A stretch of 64,000 nucleotides of DNA from Streptomyces mirabilis (GCF_039503195.1 NZ_JBCJKP010000001.1:6572001-6636000), one strand, 5' to 3'; shown: positions 25,969 to 35,739, counted from the first letter of the stretch. Notes: a model not told the origin generated them from the sequence alone. Numbers and translations: made by a program.

Positions 25969-28215
25969 ATGTCCCACGACGGCGTCGGACTGCGCGCGGT
26001 GATGCGCTCGGTCGCGTTCCTCACCGCGGGCGCACTCGCGGTACCCGCCCTCGCCGCGTGCAGCGCCGACGAGGAGGTCACCAAGCCCCTCGCCGCGCAG
26101 GACATCGCACCCGCGACCCGCGACCGGATCGCGGACGGCGGCACCCTCCGCTGGGCGGTGGACGCCGTACCGCAGACCCTCAACACGTTCCAGGCGGACG
26201 CCGACGCCGGCACCTCCCGGATCGCCGGCGCCGTACTGCCCTCCCTGTACCGCCTCGACTCCAACGGCGCCCCCCAGCTCAACCCCGACTACCTCGAATC
26301 GGCCAAGATCGTCGAGACCGAGCCCAAGCAGGTCGTGCTCTACAAGCTCAACCAGCAGGCGGTCTGGAGCGACGGCCGCGAGATCGGCGCCGCCGACTTC
26401 GCCGCCCAGTGGCGCGCCCTGTCCGGCAAGGACAGCGCGTACTGGACGGCCCGCAACGCCGGCTACGACCGCATCGAGAAGATCGAGCGCGGCAAGAGCA
26501 ACCTGGAGGTCCGCGTCACCTTCAGTCGCCCCTACGCCGACTGGAAGTCACTCTTCTCGCCGCTGTACCCCAAGGACGTGATGGGCACCGCGGACGCCTT
26601 CAACGACGGGGCGCGCCGCAAGCTCCAGGCCACCGCGGGCCCGTTCACCCTCCAGACGATCGACCACAAGAGCGGCGAGGTCCTCCTCGCCCGCAACCCG
26701 CGCTGGTGGGGCCGCCCCGCCAAGCTCTCCGAGATCGCGCTGGTCGCCGTCCCGCGCGACCAGCGGGCCGAGGCGCTCGCCGCCGACAAGGTCGACCTGG
26801 CCGAGATCGACCCCGAAGAGGCCGGCCGGATCACCCTCGCCGCCCGTGACAAGGGGACCGCCCCGCCGCAGGGACCGGGCTCCGTGCTCACGCCCGCGAC
26901 GGCGCTGCGTTCCTGGGCGGTCGCGCACGGCTCCGACGAGAAGGCCGCGTCCGACGAGATCAAGGCCCGCAAGTTGCAGCGCTCGGCGATCGCGACGTAC
27001 GCCCGTCAGCAGACGTCCCTGCGCGACTTCGTGGTCCGCAAGTCCCTCGAGCCCGCGTACACCCAGCTGGCCCTGAACGGCTCCGAGGGCCCGCTCGCCG
27101 ACGAGCGCGTCCGCCGCGCCGTCGCCCGCGCGATCAACCGCGACGAACTCGTCAAGGCCGTCCTGGGCCCGCTGGGCCTGCCCGCCGTCCCGGTCGGCAG
27201 CCACCTCGCGCTCTCCGGCCAGCCGGACTACGCCGACAACAGCGGCGCGCTCGGCGGTCAGGACACCAAGGAGGCGCAGGCGCTGCTGGCGGATGCCGGA
27301 TGGGTGCCCGGGGGACCGGTGAACGAGCAGCAACAGCAGCAGAAGAAGGAGAAGGACAAGGCGGCCGGTCCCGAGGGCAAGAAGGCGGACTCCGACGCCG
27401 ACCCGGACGACGGAACGTTCATCGTCGGCGAGGACGACAAGAACGGCGAGGCCGACCGGGACAGGAAGGACCCGAAGGACCACGCCGACAAGCACGGGAA
27501 GAACGGGAAGGAGCACGCGGACGACGAGGCCGGCAAGCATCTCGACGGCAGGCAGTACGCCCCCAAGGACAACCGGCAGGGCGGGGCGCCCGGCGCGTAC
27601 GCGCCCAAGGGCACGGCCGCCCCGGCGGGCGCCGCGGCCGGCGCGCTCGCCAAGGACGGCAAGGCGCTGACGCTGCGCTTCGTCCTGCCCTCGGGTCCCG
27701 GCTCGGACTCGCTGCGCACGGTCGCCGACCAGATCTCGCGGATGCTGGAGCACATCGGCATCCGTACCGAGACGTCCAGGGTGCCGGACGACAGCTATTT
27801 CAAGGACCACATCGCCTCGGGCCAGTACGACCTGGCGCTGTACTCCTGGCCCGCCTCGGCCTTCCCCGCCACGGACGCCCGCCCGATCTACGCGAAGCCG
27901 GTCCCGGCAGCGGACGGCTCCCTCGCCGTCGAGCAGAACTACACCCGGGTCGGCACCGACCAGGTCGACCAGCTCTTCGACCAGGCCATCGCGACGCTGG
28001 ACGAGGACGAGTCGCGTTCCCTGGTCCGCAAGGCCGACGCCCGGATCTGGGCCGCCGCCGGATCGATTCCCCTGTATCAGCGCCCCCAGCTCATGGCCAC
28101 CCGCCTGAACCTCGCCAACGTCGGCGCCTTCGGGTTCCAGACCCCCCTCTACGAGGACATGGGCTTTCTGAAGAAGGGCGCGCAGGGGGGAACGACAACG
28201 AAGAAGGACAGGTAG
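25969..28215 (+). CDS. Peptide ABC transporter substrate-binding lipoprotein with a charged insertion
   Basis: 748 residues, family SBP_bac_5 (OppA/DppA type). The signal peptide ends in a lipobox with C31 (VPALAAC). The domain begins GGTLRWAVDAVPQTLNTFQA and the typical PLLADERVRRAVARAINRDE-like segment is present around residue 380. Residues about 450-565 are a hydrophilic insert (NEQQQQQKKEKDK, then Asp/Lys/His-rich and Gly/Ala-rich stretches) splitting the fold before LRFVLPSGPGSDSLRTVA. No permease or ATPase gene is adjacent, so it must use another transporter or act as a sensor. The start ATG has CGGAGG 8 nt upstream. A terminator follows. Confidence 0.88.
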   Translation: MSHDGVGLRAVMRSVAFLTAGALAVPALAACSADEEVTKPLAAQDIAPATRDRIADGGTLRWAVDAVPQTLNTFQADADAGTSRIAGAVLPSLYRLDSNGAPQLNPDYLESAKIVETEPKQVVLYKLNQQAVWSDGREIGAADFAAQWRALSGKDSAYWTARNAGYDRIEKIERGKSNLEVRVTFSRPYADWKSLFSPLYPKDVMGTADAFNDGARRKLQATAGPFTLQTIDHKSGEVLLARNPRWWGRPAKLSEIALVAVPRDQRAEALAADKVDLAEIDPEEAGRITLAARDKGTAPPQGPGSVLTPATALRSWAVAHGSDEKAASDEIKARKLQRSAIATYARQQTSLRDFVVRKSLEPAYTQLALNGSEGPLADERVRRAVARAINRDELVKAVLGPLGLPAVPVGSHLALSGQPDYADNSGALGGQDTKEAQALLADAGWVPGGPVNEQQQQQKKEKDKAAGPEGKKADSDADPDDGTFIVGEDDKNGEADRDRKDPKDHADKHGKNGKEHADDEAGKHLDGRQYAPKDNRQGGAPGAYAPKGTAAPAGAAAGALAKDGKALTLRFVLPSGPGSDSLRTVADQISRMLEHIGIRTETSRVPDDSYFKDHIASGQYDLALYSWPASAFPATDARPIYAKPVPAADGSLAVEQNYTRVGTDQVDQLFDQAIATLDEDESRSLVRKADARIWAAAGSIPLYQRPQLMATRLNLANVGAFGFQTPLYEDMGFLKKGAQGGTTTKKDR

Positions 28216-28248
28216 GAAGGGCAGGCAGGAAGGGCGATCGACGCCGCT

Positions 28249-28282
28249 CACGGCCTCCGCGGAATAGCCCGCGGAGGCCGTG
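28249..28282 (+). terminator. Terminator after the lipoprotein gene
   Basis: A perfect 14-bp stem (28249-28262 with 28269-28282, CACGGCCTCCGCGG and complement) with a 6-nt loop, 34 nt past the stop. Confidence 0.85.
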
Positions 28283-28396
28283 CCCGTCAAGGCCACGTAC
28301 CATGGGGTAAGGCCGTGGCGTGTCCAGCCCGGCAGGGTCCGCGTAGCACTGACGTACGCGCAGGCCGTCCACTCACTCCGGGAGAAGCGCCTCAAT

Positions 28397-30304
28397 ATGG
28401 CCACGCGCCACGACATCCGCAACGTCGCCATCGTCGCCCACGTCGACCATGGCAAGACCACCCTGGTCGATGCCATGCTCAAGCAGGCCGGTGCCTTCGC
28501 CGCGCACGCCGCCGAGTCGCTTGACGACCGCATGATGGACTCGAACGACCTGGAGCGTGAGAAGGGCATCACGATCCTGGCCAAGAACACGGCCGTGAAG
28601 TACCACCCGAAGGATGGTGGTGAGGTCATCACCATCAACATCATCGACACCCCGGGCCACGCCGACTTCGGTGGCGAGGTCGAGCGCGGTCTGTCGATGG
28701 TGGACGCGGTCGTCCTCCTCGTCGACGCCTCCGAGGGCCCGCTGCCGCAGACCCGCTTCGTGCTGCGCAAGGCGCTGCAGGCCCGCCTGCCCGTCATCCT
28801 GTGCATCAACAAGACGGACCGTCCCGACTCGCGCATCGACGAGGTCGTGAACGAGGCGTACGACCTCTTCCTCGACCTGGACGCCGACGAGGACCAGATC
28901 GAGTTCCCGATCGTCTACGCGTGCGCGCGTGACGGCGTCGCCTCCCTGACCAAGCCGGAGAACGGCACGGTCCCGCAGGACAGCGACAACCTGGAGCCGT
29001 TCTTCACCACGATCCTGGAGTCCGTCCCGGCCCCGTCCTACGACGAGTCCGCCCCGCTCCAGGCGCACGTCACCAACCTGGACGCCGACAACTTCCTCGG
29101 CCGTATCGCGCTGCTGCGCGTCGAGCAGGGCGAGCTGCGCAAGGGCCAGACCGTCACGTGGATCAAGCGAGACGGCTCGATGTCCAACGTCCGCATCACC
29201 GAACTGCTGATGACCGAGGCGCTCACCCGTAAGCCGGCCGAGAAGGCCGGCCCGGGTGACATCTGCGCGGTCGCCGGTATCCCGGACATCATGATCGGCG
29301 AGACGCTTGCCGACCCCGAGAACCCGATCGCGCTGCCGCTGATCACGGTCGACGAGCCGGCCATCTCGATGACCATCGGTACGAACACCTCGCCGCTGGT
29401 CGGCCGCGGCGGCACCGGTAAGGGCGCCTCCGCGAAGGCCGCCGTCAAGGACCGCAAGGTCACCGCCCGCCAGGTCAAGGACCGTCTCGACCGCGAGCTG
29501 GTCGGTAACGTCTCCCTGCGGGTGCTGGACACCGAGCGTCCGGACGCCTGGGAGGTCCAGGGCCGTGGTGAGCTCGCGCTCGCCATCCTGGTCGAGCAGA
29601 TGCGCCGCGAGGGCTTCGAGCTGACCATCGGCAAGCCGCAGGTGGTCACCCAGATGATCGACGGCAAGGTGCACGAGCCGGTCGAGCGCATGACGATCGA
29701 CGTGCCCGAGGAGCACATGGGCGCGGTCACGCAGCTCATGGGCGTCCGCAAGGGCCGTATGGACAACATGTCGAACCACGGCTCCGGCTGGGTCCGCCTG
29801 GAGTTCGTCGTGCCCTCCCGCGGCCTCATCGGCTTCCGGACCGAGTTCCTGACCGGCACGCGCGGCACGGGCATCGCCCACTCCATCCACGAGGGCCACG
29901 AGCCGTGGTTCGGCACGCTGACGACCCGCAACAACGGCTCGCTGGTCGCCGACCGTGCCGGTGCGGTCACCGCCTTCGCGATGACGAACCTCCAGGAGCG
30001 CGGTGTGCTGTTCACCGACCCCGGCACCGAGGTGTACGAGGGCATGATCGTCGGCGAGAACTCCCGCGCCGACGACATGGACGTGAACATCACCAAGGAG
30101 AAGAAGCTCACCAACATGCGCTCCGCCGCCGCCGACTCGTTCGAGGCGATCGTCCCGCCGCGCAAGCTCTCCCTGGAGCAGTCCCTGGAGTTCTGCCGCG
30201 ACGACGAGTGCGTCGAGGTGACCCCGGAGGCCGTGCGCATCCGCAAGGTCGTCCTCGACCAGAAGGAGCGCGGTCGCACCGCCAGCCGGGCCAAGCACGG
30301 CTGA
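28397..30304 (+). CDS. typA: Translational GTPase TypA/BipA
   Basis: 635 residues starting MATRHDIRNVAIVAHVDHGK, with GGGAGAAG upstream. G1 is AHVDHGKTT, G2 includes EREKGITI, G3 is DTPGHADF and G4 NKTD. The EF-G-like domains III and V and the BipA-specific C-terminal domain (ERGVLFTDPGTEVYEGMIVG, KKLTNMRSAAAD) are complete. BipA binds 70S ribosomes and assists subunit assembly and stress translation. An upstream in-frame extension has no family similarity and was not used. It is a single gene between two terminators, next to the Opp cassettes. Confidence 0.96.
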   Translation: MATRHDIRNVAIVAHVDHGKTTLVDAMLKQAGAFAAHAAESLDDRMMDSNDLEREKGITILAKNTAVKYHPKDGGEVITINIIDTPGHADFGGEVERGLSMVDAVVLLVDASEGPLPQTRFVLRKALQARLPVILCINKTDRPDSRIDEVVNEAYDLFLDLDADEDQIEFPIVYACARDGVASLTKPENGTVPQDSDNLEPFFTTILESVPAPSYDESAPLQAHVTNLDADNFLGRIALLRVEQGELRKGQTVTWIKRDGSMSNVRITELLMTEALTRKPAEKAGPGDICAVAGIPDIMIGETLADPENPIALPLITVDEPAISMTIGTNTSPLVGRGGTGKGASAKAAVKDRKVTARQVKDRLDRELVGNVSLRVLDTERPDAWEVQGRGELALAILVEQMRREGFELTIGKPQVVTQMIDGKVHEPVERMTIDVPEEHMGAVTQLMGVRKGRMDNMSNHGSGWVRLEFVVPSRGLIGFRTEFLTGTRGTGIAHSIHEGHEPWFGTLTTRNNGSLVADRAGAVTAFAMTNLQERGVLFTDPGTEVYEGMIVGENSRADDMDVNITKEKKLTNMRSAAADSFEAIVPPRKLSLEQSLEFCRDDECVEVTPEAVRIRKVVLDQKERGRTASRAKHG

Positions 30305-31015
30305 CCTCGACCGTTCCGCAGTGATTTCGGGCACCTCGCATCCGCGGGGTGCCCGTCGCGTTGGGGCGCGCGCCGAGCAGCTTGCACAGCGGTACGGGGC
30401 TGCGATAGGGCGGGGAACGAGGAGAGGGTAGGGAAAACCCTTCATTACGGAGGAGGAGCCCTCCAAAATGGCCGGTTCCCACTACCCTGCAATCACGTGG
30501 GTTCCGGCCGCACGGCGCGTCTCGGTGCCGTGATCACACTGTCGGGGACGTACCCGCTGGATCAGCGAACGGCCTCGTCATGGAAGCCCGTTGACCGCGA
30601 AACGGGGCAGCTGCCTCCGCCGGTCCGGGGTGGGTGGGCACGCCGATGGCACCCCCACATGACGGCAACGATAGCCGCAACCTCTTTTTTCGCTCCGCCT
30701 GTCCGCAATGCGGACGGTCGAGACCGATAGATGTGTAACAAGTCCGTTTCGCAGGGATCTTTCAGCAAACCCTTTGTCCGGATTTTGGAAGAAGTAGGCG
30801 TCAGGTGTGATCGAACCGAGACCTTGTGAGTGTGGTCGGGGTCTGGCCCATGGCAGATAGTTAGGCGCGTAGAGCTCGGATCAACGGGCCATACGCCTTC
30901 AGGTGGCGTCGGCTTGCGAGCGCAGGGGGCACCAGCACTTTCTCCGTCCCAAGTGTCGGCAGTGTGACTAGTGCTCCCTTTTGCGGTGAACCAATGGACT
31001 CATGAGGAGGAACCC
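30305..31015. other. Long leader/promoter region of the first Opp cassette
   Basis: 711 nt without a supported gene. It holds the typA terminator (30328-30355) and a small hairpin GTCCGC-AAT-GCGGAC at 30701-30715. The segment 30660-30860 has markedly lower GC than its surroundings and probably contains the promoter and control sites of the transporter operon. A 77-codon plus-strand frame at 30497-30730 lacks a ribosome-binding site and codon bias. Confidence 0.55.
30328..30355 (+). terminator. Terminator of typA
   Basis: CGGGCACC (30328-30335) pairs with GGTGCCCG (30348-30355), with a 12-nt loop, 24 nt after the stop codon. Confidence 0.65.
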
Positions 31016-32641
31016 ATGCGCGGTGCCAAGAGCGCCAAGTGGGTCGCGATAGCCGCGGTTGTGGCGCTGGGAGCGACCGCCTGTGGTGGTGGCGGTGGCG
31101 ACAAGGGCAGCAACAGCAAGGCCGCCGTCGACCCGGCCGGTAAGTTCTCGGTCGAGGTGGGCGAGCCGCAGAACCCGTTGCAGCCGGCCAACACCATGGA
31201 GTCCAACGGCAGCATCGTCATCAAGTCGCTCTTCTCGCAGCTGGTCAGCTACGACGACAAGGGCAACATCGTCTACGTGAACGCCCAGTCGGTGGACACG
31301 AAGGACAACAAGACCTACACGGTCAAGCTGAAGTCGGGCTGGAAGTTCCACGACGGCACCCCGGTGACCGCCACGTCCTACGTCAAGGCGTGGAACTGGG
31401 CGGCCGCCCCGGCGAACAAGCAGACCAACAGCTTCTGGTTCTCCGACATCGCGGGCTACGACGACGTCGCCCCGGCGAAGGGCAAGCCGAAGGCCACGGA
31501 GATGTCCGGTCTGAAGGTCGTCGACGACAACACCTTCACGATCACGCTCTCCAAGGCGATCCCCTACTACGTCTACAAGCTCGGCTACGAGGTCTTCTCG
31601 CCGCTGCCCGAGTCCTTCTACAAGGACCCGAAGGCCGCGGGCGAGCACCCGGTCGGCAACGGCCCGTACAAGTTCGTCAGCTGGTCGCACAAGAAGCAGA
31701 TCGAGGTCGCCAAGTTCGACGGCTACCAGGGTCCGGACAAGGCCAAGAACGGTGGTGTGATCTTCAAGAACTACACCAACCTGGAGACGGCCTACGAGGA
31801 CCTGAAGTCGGGCAACGTCGACGTCCTGCGTCAGATCGCCCCGAAGGACCTGCCGGTCTACAAGTCGGACCTCGGCAGCCGCGCGGTGGACAAGGCGTAC
31901 TCGGCGATCCAGACCATCGCGCCGGCCTTCTACACCAAGCAGTGGAAGAACATCGACCCGAAGGTCCTGCAGGGCCTGTCGATGGCGATCGACCGCGCCA
32001 CCATCACCAAGACGGTGCTCCAGGGCACCCGTGAGCCCGCCACCGGCTGGGTCGCGAAGGGTGTGCTCGGTTACGAGCCGAACGTCGGCGGTGACGTCTT
32101 CACGTACAACCCGACCAAGGCCAAGCAGCTCATCAAGGACGGCGGCGGCGTCCCGGGCAACGCCATCACCATCCAGTACAACGCTGACGGCGGTCACAAG
32201 GAGTGGGTGGAGGCGGTCTGCAACTCGATCACCAACGCCACCGGTGTCAAGTGCTCCGGCGACTCCAAGGCCGACTTCCAGGCCGACCTCAACGCGCGTG
32301 ACGCCCACCAGGTCAAGTCCATGTACCGCAGTGGCTGGGTGCTCGACTTCCCGATGAACGCCAACTTCATCCGTGACCTGTACGGCAGCAAGTCGGACGG
32401 CAACCAGAGCGGCTTCTCGAACAAGAAGATCGACGCCGACATCGCCGCTGCCGACACGGCCAGCTCGCTCGCGGACTCGGAGAAGAAGTACCAGGACATC
32501 GAGAAGGAGCTCGTCAACTACATGCCGAGCATTCCGCTCTGGTACTACAAGGTCAACGCGGGCTACTCGGACAAGGTCACCGGCGTCGCGTACGCCCAGG
32601 ACGGCGACCCGATCCTGACCGGCGTTCAGGTCAAGAAGTAA
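31016..32641 (+). CDS. Oligopeptide ABC transporter substrate-binding lipoprotein (cassette 1)
   Basis: 541 residues, SBP_bac_5 family. The lipobox cysteine is C23 (VALGATAC), followed by a Gly linker, then FSVEVGEPQNPLQPANTMES and VTATSYVKAWNWA. The start ATG has GAGGAGG 5 nt upstream. It captures oligopeptides outside the membrane for the permease pair that follows. Sequence and position after typA resemble BldKB of S. coelicolor, whose transporter imports a morphogenetic signal. That assignment is from memory of the locus and should be treated as likely, not proven. Two strong hairpins separate it from the permease genes. Confidence 0.9.
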   Translation: MRGAKSAKWVAIAAVVALGATACGGGGGDKGSNSKAAVDPAGKFSVEVGEPQNPLQPANTMESNGSIVIKSLFSQLVSYDDKGNIVYVNAQSVDTKDNKTYTVKLKSGWKFHDGTPVTATSYVKAWNWAAAPANKQTNSFWFSDIAGYDDVAPAKGKPKATEMSGLKVVDDNTFTITLSKAIPYYVYKLGYEVFSPLPESFYKDPKAAGEHPVGNGPYKFVSWSHKKQIEVAKFDGYQGPDKAKNGGVIFKNYTNLETAYEDLKSGNVDVLRQIAPKDLPVYKSDLGSRAVDKAYSAIQTIAPAFYTKQWKNIDPKVLQGLSMAIDRATITKTVLQGTREPATGWVAKGVLGYEPNVGGDVFTYNPTKAKQLIKDGGGVPGNAITIQYNADGGHKEWVEAVCNSITNATGVKCSGDSKADFQADLNARDAHQVKSMYRSGWVLDFPMNANFIRDLYGSKSDGNQSGFSNKKIDADIAAADTASSLADSEKKYQDIEKELVNYMPSIPLWYYKVNAGYSDKVTGVAYAQDGDPILTGVQVKK

Positions 32642-32659
32642 CCGCAATCAGCCCGTGAT

Positions 32660-32695
32660 CCCGGGTGCGGCGCCGCCTCGTGCGCCGCACCCGGG
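32660..32695 (+). promoter_or_regulatory. Hairpin 1 in the lipoprotein-permease gap (partial terminator/stabiliser)
   Basis: CCCGGGTGCGGCGC (32660-32673) pairs perfectly with 32682-32695, with an 8-nt loop, 18 nt past the lipoprotein stop. It has no U-tract. In Opp operons such structures raise the lipoprotein:permease ratio. Confidence 0.75.
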
Positions 32696-32711
32696 GACGG
32701 CAGCGGCCGGG

Positions 32712-32758
32712 GGGCCCTTTCCACGCGCATCGTTCAGGGGTGCGCGGGGAAAGGGCCC
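32712..32758 (+). promoter_or_regulatory. Hairpin 2 in the lipoprotein-permease gap
   Basis: GGGCCCTTTCCACGCGCA (32712-32729) pairs with 32741-32758 over 18 positions with one A-G mismatch and an 11-nt loop. It ends 35 nt before the permease start. Confidence 0.75.
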
Positions 32759-32793
32759 GTCGGCTGTCGTCGTAGTAACTACATGGAGGCACG

Positions 32794-33726
32794 ATGGGGC
32801 GCTACGTCGCACGACGACTGCTCCAGATGATCCCGGTCTTCATCGGGACAACCCTGCTGATCTTTCTCATGGTCTACGCCCTGCCCGGCGACCCCGTGCG
32901 AGGCCTGTTCGGCGACAAGGGCGGAAGCCCCGCCGTCATCGCCTCACTGAGACATCAGTACGGCCTGGACCAGCCGATCCTGGTGCAGTACTACCACTAC
33001 ATGAAGGACATGATCCTTCACTTCGACTTCGGCACGCAGATCGCGAGCGGCCGCCCCGTCACGGACGTGCTCGGCGAGGCGTTCCCGGTGACCCTCCGTC
33101 TTGGCGGGCTGGCCTTCGCCATCGAGTTGGTCCTGGGCTTGATCCTGGGCGTCTGGGCGGGCATGCGCGCCGGGCGGTTCGCGGACAACGCGATCCTGCT
33201 GGTCTCGCTGCTGCTGATCTCCGTTCCGGTGTTCGTTCTCGGCTTCATCCTGAAGGTCGTCTTCGCCTTCCAGCTCAACTGGCTGCCGCCGAACGTGAAC
33301 GACTCCACGAACTACAACGAGTTGCTGATGCCGGCGTTCGTCCTCGCGACCGCCTCACTGGCCTATGTGACCCGGCTCACCCGTACGTCGGTCGCCGAGA
33401 ACCTGCGCGCCGACTACATCCGTACGGCCATCGCCAAGGGCCTGCCGCGGCGTCGTGTGGTGGGTGTCCACCTCATGCGCAACTCGCTGATCCCCGTGAT
33501 CACCTACCTGGGCACCGACATCGGCGCGCTGATGGGCGGAGCCGTCGTCACCGAGGGCCTGTTCAACATCCAGGGCATCGGCGGCACGATCTACCAGTCC
33601 ATCGTGCGGCGCGAAGGCACCACGCTCGTCGGTCTGGTGACCATCCTGGTGCTGGTCTACCTCCTCGCCAGCCTGCTCGTCGACCTGCTGTACGCGGTCC
33701 TGGACCCGAGGATTCGCTATGCCTGA
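32794..33726 (+). CDS. Peptide ABC transporter permease, OppB/DppB type (cassette 1)
   Basis: 310 residues with six membrane segments. It begins MGRYVARRLLQMIPVFIGTT, the typical OppB N-terminus, and has the binding-protein-dependent transport EAA loop YIRTAIAKGLPRRRVVGVHL that contacts the ATPases. It ends LLYAVLDPRIRYA. Its stop overlaps the next start by 8 bases (ATGCCTGA). Confidence 0.93.
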   Translation: MGRYVARRLLQMIPVFIGTTLLIFLMVYALPGDPVRGLFGDKGGSPAVIASLRHQYGLDQPILVQYYHYMKDMILHFDFGTQIASGRPVTDVLGEAFPVTLRLGGLAFAIELVLGLILGVWAGMRAGRFADNAILLVSLLLISVPVFVLGFILKVVFAFQLNWLPPNVNDSTNYNELLMPAFVLATASLAYVTRLTRTSVAENLRADYIRTAIAKGLPRRRVVGVHLMRNSLIPVITYLGTDIGALMGGAVVTEGLFNIQGIGGTIYQSIVRREGTTLVGLVTILVLVYLLASLLVDLLYAVLDPRIRYA

Positions 33727-34666
33727 CGTGACCAAGACCGACGTGCAGACGGCGGTGGCGACCGACGGCGGGACCACCCCGGTGGCGGTCCCCGCGGCCA
33801 AGCCGGAGAAGTCCCGCAGCCTGTGGGGCGACGCCTGGAACGACCTCCGGCACAGCTGGATCTTCGGGGTCTCGGCGGTGCTGATCCTGCTGCTGCTGAC
33901 CATCACCTTCTTCCCGGGGCTGTTCACCGACGCCGACCCGATCAAGGGCGATCTGGCCAAGCACTTCCTGCAGAAGCCGAAGTGGGGCCACGTGTTCTCC
34001 GCGGACTGGCTGGGCTACGACCAGCAGGGCCGCAGTGTCTACGCCCGTACGATCTACGGCACCCGGGCCTCCGTGGCCGTGGGCTTCGGCACCACCCTCG
34101 CGGTGACGGTCGTGGGTGGCCTGATGGGCATGATCGCCGGATACTTCGGCGGCATCGTCGACTCGATCCTGTCGCGCCTGACGGACGTCTTCTTCGGCAT
34201 CCCGTTCCTGCTCGCCACCATGGTCGTGCTGACCTCCTTCCCGGACCGCACGACCTGGGTCGTCATCGGGGCGCTGGCCGCCTTCGGCTGGACGCAGATC
34301 GCCCGCGTGATGCGCGGCGCGGTGATCACCACCAAGCAGGCCGACTACGTACACGCGGCCAAGGCCCTGGGTGCGAGCACCCCGCGGATCATGTTCCGGC
34401 ACATCCTGCCGAACACCCTCGCCCCCGTGATCGTCGTCTCCACCATCTCGCTCGGTGTCTACATCTCCGCCGAGGCGACCCTGTCCTTCCTCGGACTCGG
34501 CCTCAACGGCGTGTCCTGGGGCAACGACATCTCGGACGGCGGCAACCAGATTCGCGTGGCGCAGTGGATCATGCTGTACCCGTCGATCATGCTCAGCATC
34601 ACGGTGCTGGCGTTCATCATGCTCGGTGAGGCCGTCCGTAACGCCCTCGACCCGAAGCTGCGCTGA
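33719..34666 (+). CDS. Peptide ABC transporter permease, OppC/DppC type (cassette 1)
   Basis: 315 residues. A Pro/Ala-rich cytoplasmic N-terminus leads to SRSLWGDAWNDLRHSWIFGV (OppC_N), then five further membrane helices. The EAA loop is YVHAAKALGASTPRIMFRHI. It ends VRNALDPKLR. It pairs with the preceding permease to form the channel. An 8-bp overlap with the upstream gene and 11 nt to the ATPase gene show operon organisation. Confidence 0.93.
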   Translation: MPDVTKTDVQTAVATDGGTTPVAVPAAKPEKSRSLWGDAWNDLRHSWIFGVSAVLILLLLTITFFPGLFTDADPIKGDLAKHFLQKPKWGHVFSADWLGYDQQGRSVYARTIYGTRASVAVGFGTTLAVTVVGGLMGMIAGYFGGIVDSILSRLTDVFFGIPFLLATMVVLTSFPDRTTWVVIGALAAFGWTQIARVMRGAVITTKQADYVHAAKALGASTPRIMFRHILPNTLAPVIVVSTISLGVYISAEATLSFLGLGLNGVSWGNDISDGGNQIRVAQWIMLYPSIMLSITVLAFIMLGEAVRNALDPKLR

Positions 34667-34677
34667 GGGAGGCGTAC

Positions 34678-35739
34678 GTGACCATCATCGAAGAAGACTC
34701 CGTCCCGGTGCCCGCCCCGCGTAAGGGCGGCGCCGACGACGGGCCGCTGCTCGAAGTGCGTGACCTGCACGTCGAGTTCCACACCCGCGAGGGCGTGGCC
34801 AAGGCGGTCAACGGCGTCAACTACAGCGTCAGCGCGGGCGAGACCCTCGCCGTGCTCGGCGAGTCCGGCTCCGGCAAGTCCGTGACCGCGCAGGCGATCA
34901 TGGGCATCCTCGACATGCCGCCGGCGAGGATCCCGCAGGGCGAGATCCTCTTCCGCGGCCAGGACATGCTCAAGATGTCCGGCGAGGAGCGCCGCAAGAT
35001 CCGCGGACAGAAGATCGCCATGATCTTCCAGGACGCGCTCAGCTCGCTCAACCCGGTCCTGTCCGTCGGCTACCAGCTCGGCGAGATGTTCCGGGTGCAC
35101 CAGGGCCTCTCCAAGAAGGAGGCCAAGGCCAAGGCGATCGAGCTGATGGACCGGGTGAAGATCCCGGCCTCCGCGGCCCGCGTGAACGACTACCCCCACC
35201 AGTTCTCGGGCGGTATGCGCCAGCGCATCATGATCGCGATGGCGCTGGCCCTGGAGCCGGACCTGATCATCGCGGACGAGCCCACCACGGCGCTCGACGT
35301 GACGGTCCAGGCCCAGGTCATGGACCTGCTCGCGGACCTTCAGCGCGAGTACAACATGGGCCTGATCCTGATCACCCACGACCTCGGCGTCGTCGCCGAC
35401 GTCGCGGACAAGATCGCCGTGATGTACGCGGGCCGGATCGTGGAGCGCGCCCCGGTCCACGAGCTGTACAAGCGCCCCGCGCACCCGTACACGCGGGGTC
35501 TGCTGGACTCGATCCCGCGCCTGGACCAGAAGGGCCAGGAGCTGTACGCGATCAAGGGGCTGCCGCCCAACCTGCTGCGCATTCCGACGGGTTGCGCGTT
35601 CAACCCGCGCTGCCCCAAGGCCCAGGACATCTGCCGCACCGACGTGCCGGCGCTGCTCCCGGTGAGCGAGCAGGACGGCACCGAGCTGGTCGGCCGCGGT
35701 TCGGCCTGCCACTTCTGGAAGGAGACGATCCATGGCTGA
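34678..35739 (+). CDS. Peptide ABC transporter ATP-binding protein, OppD/DppD type (cassette 1)
   Basis: 353 residues from a GTG. Walker A GESGSGKS is at 61-68, the ABC signature FSGGMRQR begins at 176, and Walker B LIIADEPT follows. The C-terminal oligopeptide-transporter extension carries the cysteine set [14 protein letters not shown], which in DppD/OppD proteins can bind an iron-sulfur cluster. It powers import together with the OppF-type partner, whose start overlaps it by 8 bases. Confidence 0.93.
   Translation: MTIIEEDSVPVPAPRKGGADDGPLLEVRDLHVEFHTREGVAKAVNGVNYSVSAGETLAVLGESGSGKSVTAQAIMGILDMPPARIPQGEILFRGQDMLKMSGEERRKIRGQKIAMIFQDALSSLNPVLSVGYQLGEMFRVHQGLSKKEAKAKAIELMDRVKIPASAARVNDYPHQFSGGMRQRIMIAMALALEPDLIIADEPTTALDVTVQAQVMDLLADLQREYNMGLILITHDLGVVADVADKIAVMYAGRIVERAPVHELYKRPAHPYTRGLLDSIPRLDQKGQELYAIKGLPPNLLRIPTGCAFNPRCPKAQDICRTDVPALLPVSEQDGTELVGRGSACHFWKETIHG

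Noticed and set aside
28373..30466. 697-codon minus-strand frame opposite typA
   Set aside because: typA is certain. The antisense frame is the usual Leu/Val/Asp/Arg-rich mirror of a high-GC gene.
30497..30730. 77-codon plus-strand frame in the Opp cassette 1 leader
   Set aside because: Poor third-position GC, no ribosome-binding site and no recognisable sequence. More likely promoter/leader DNA.
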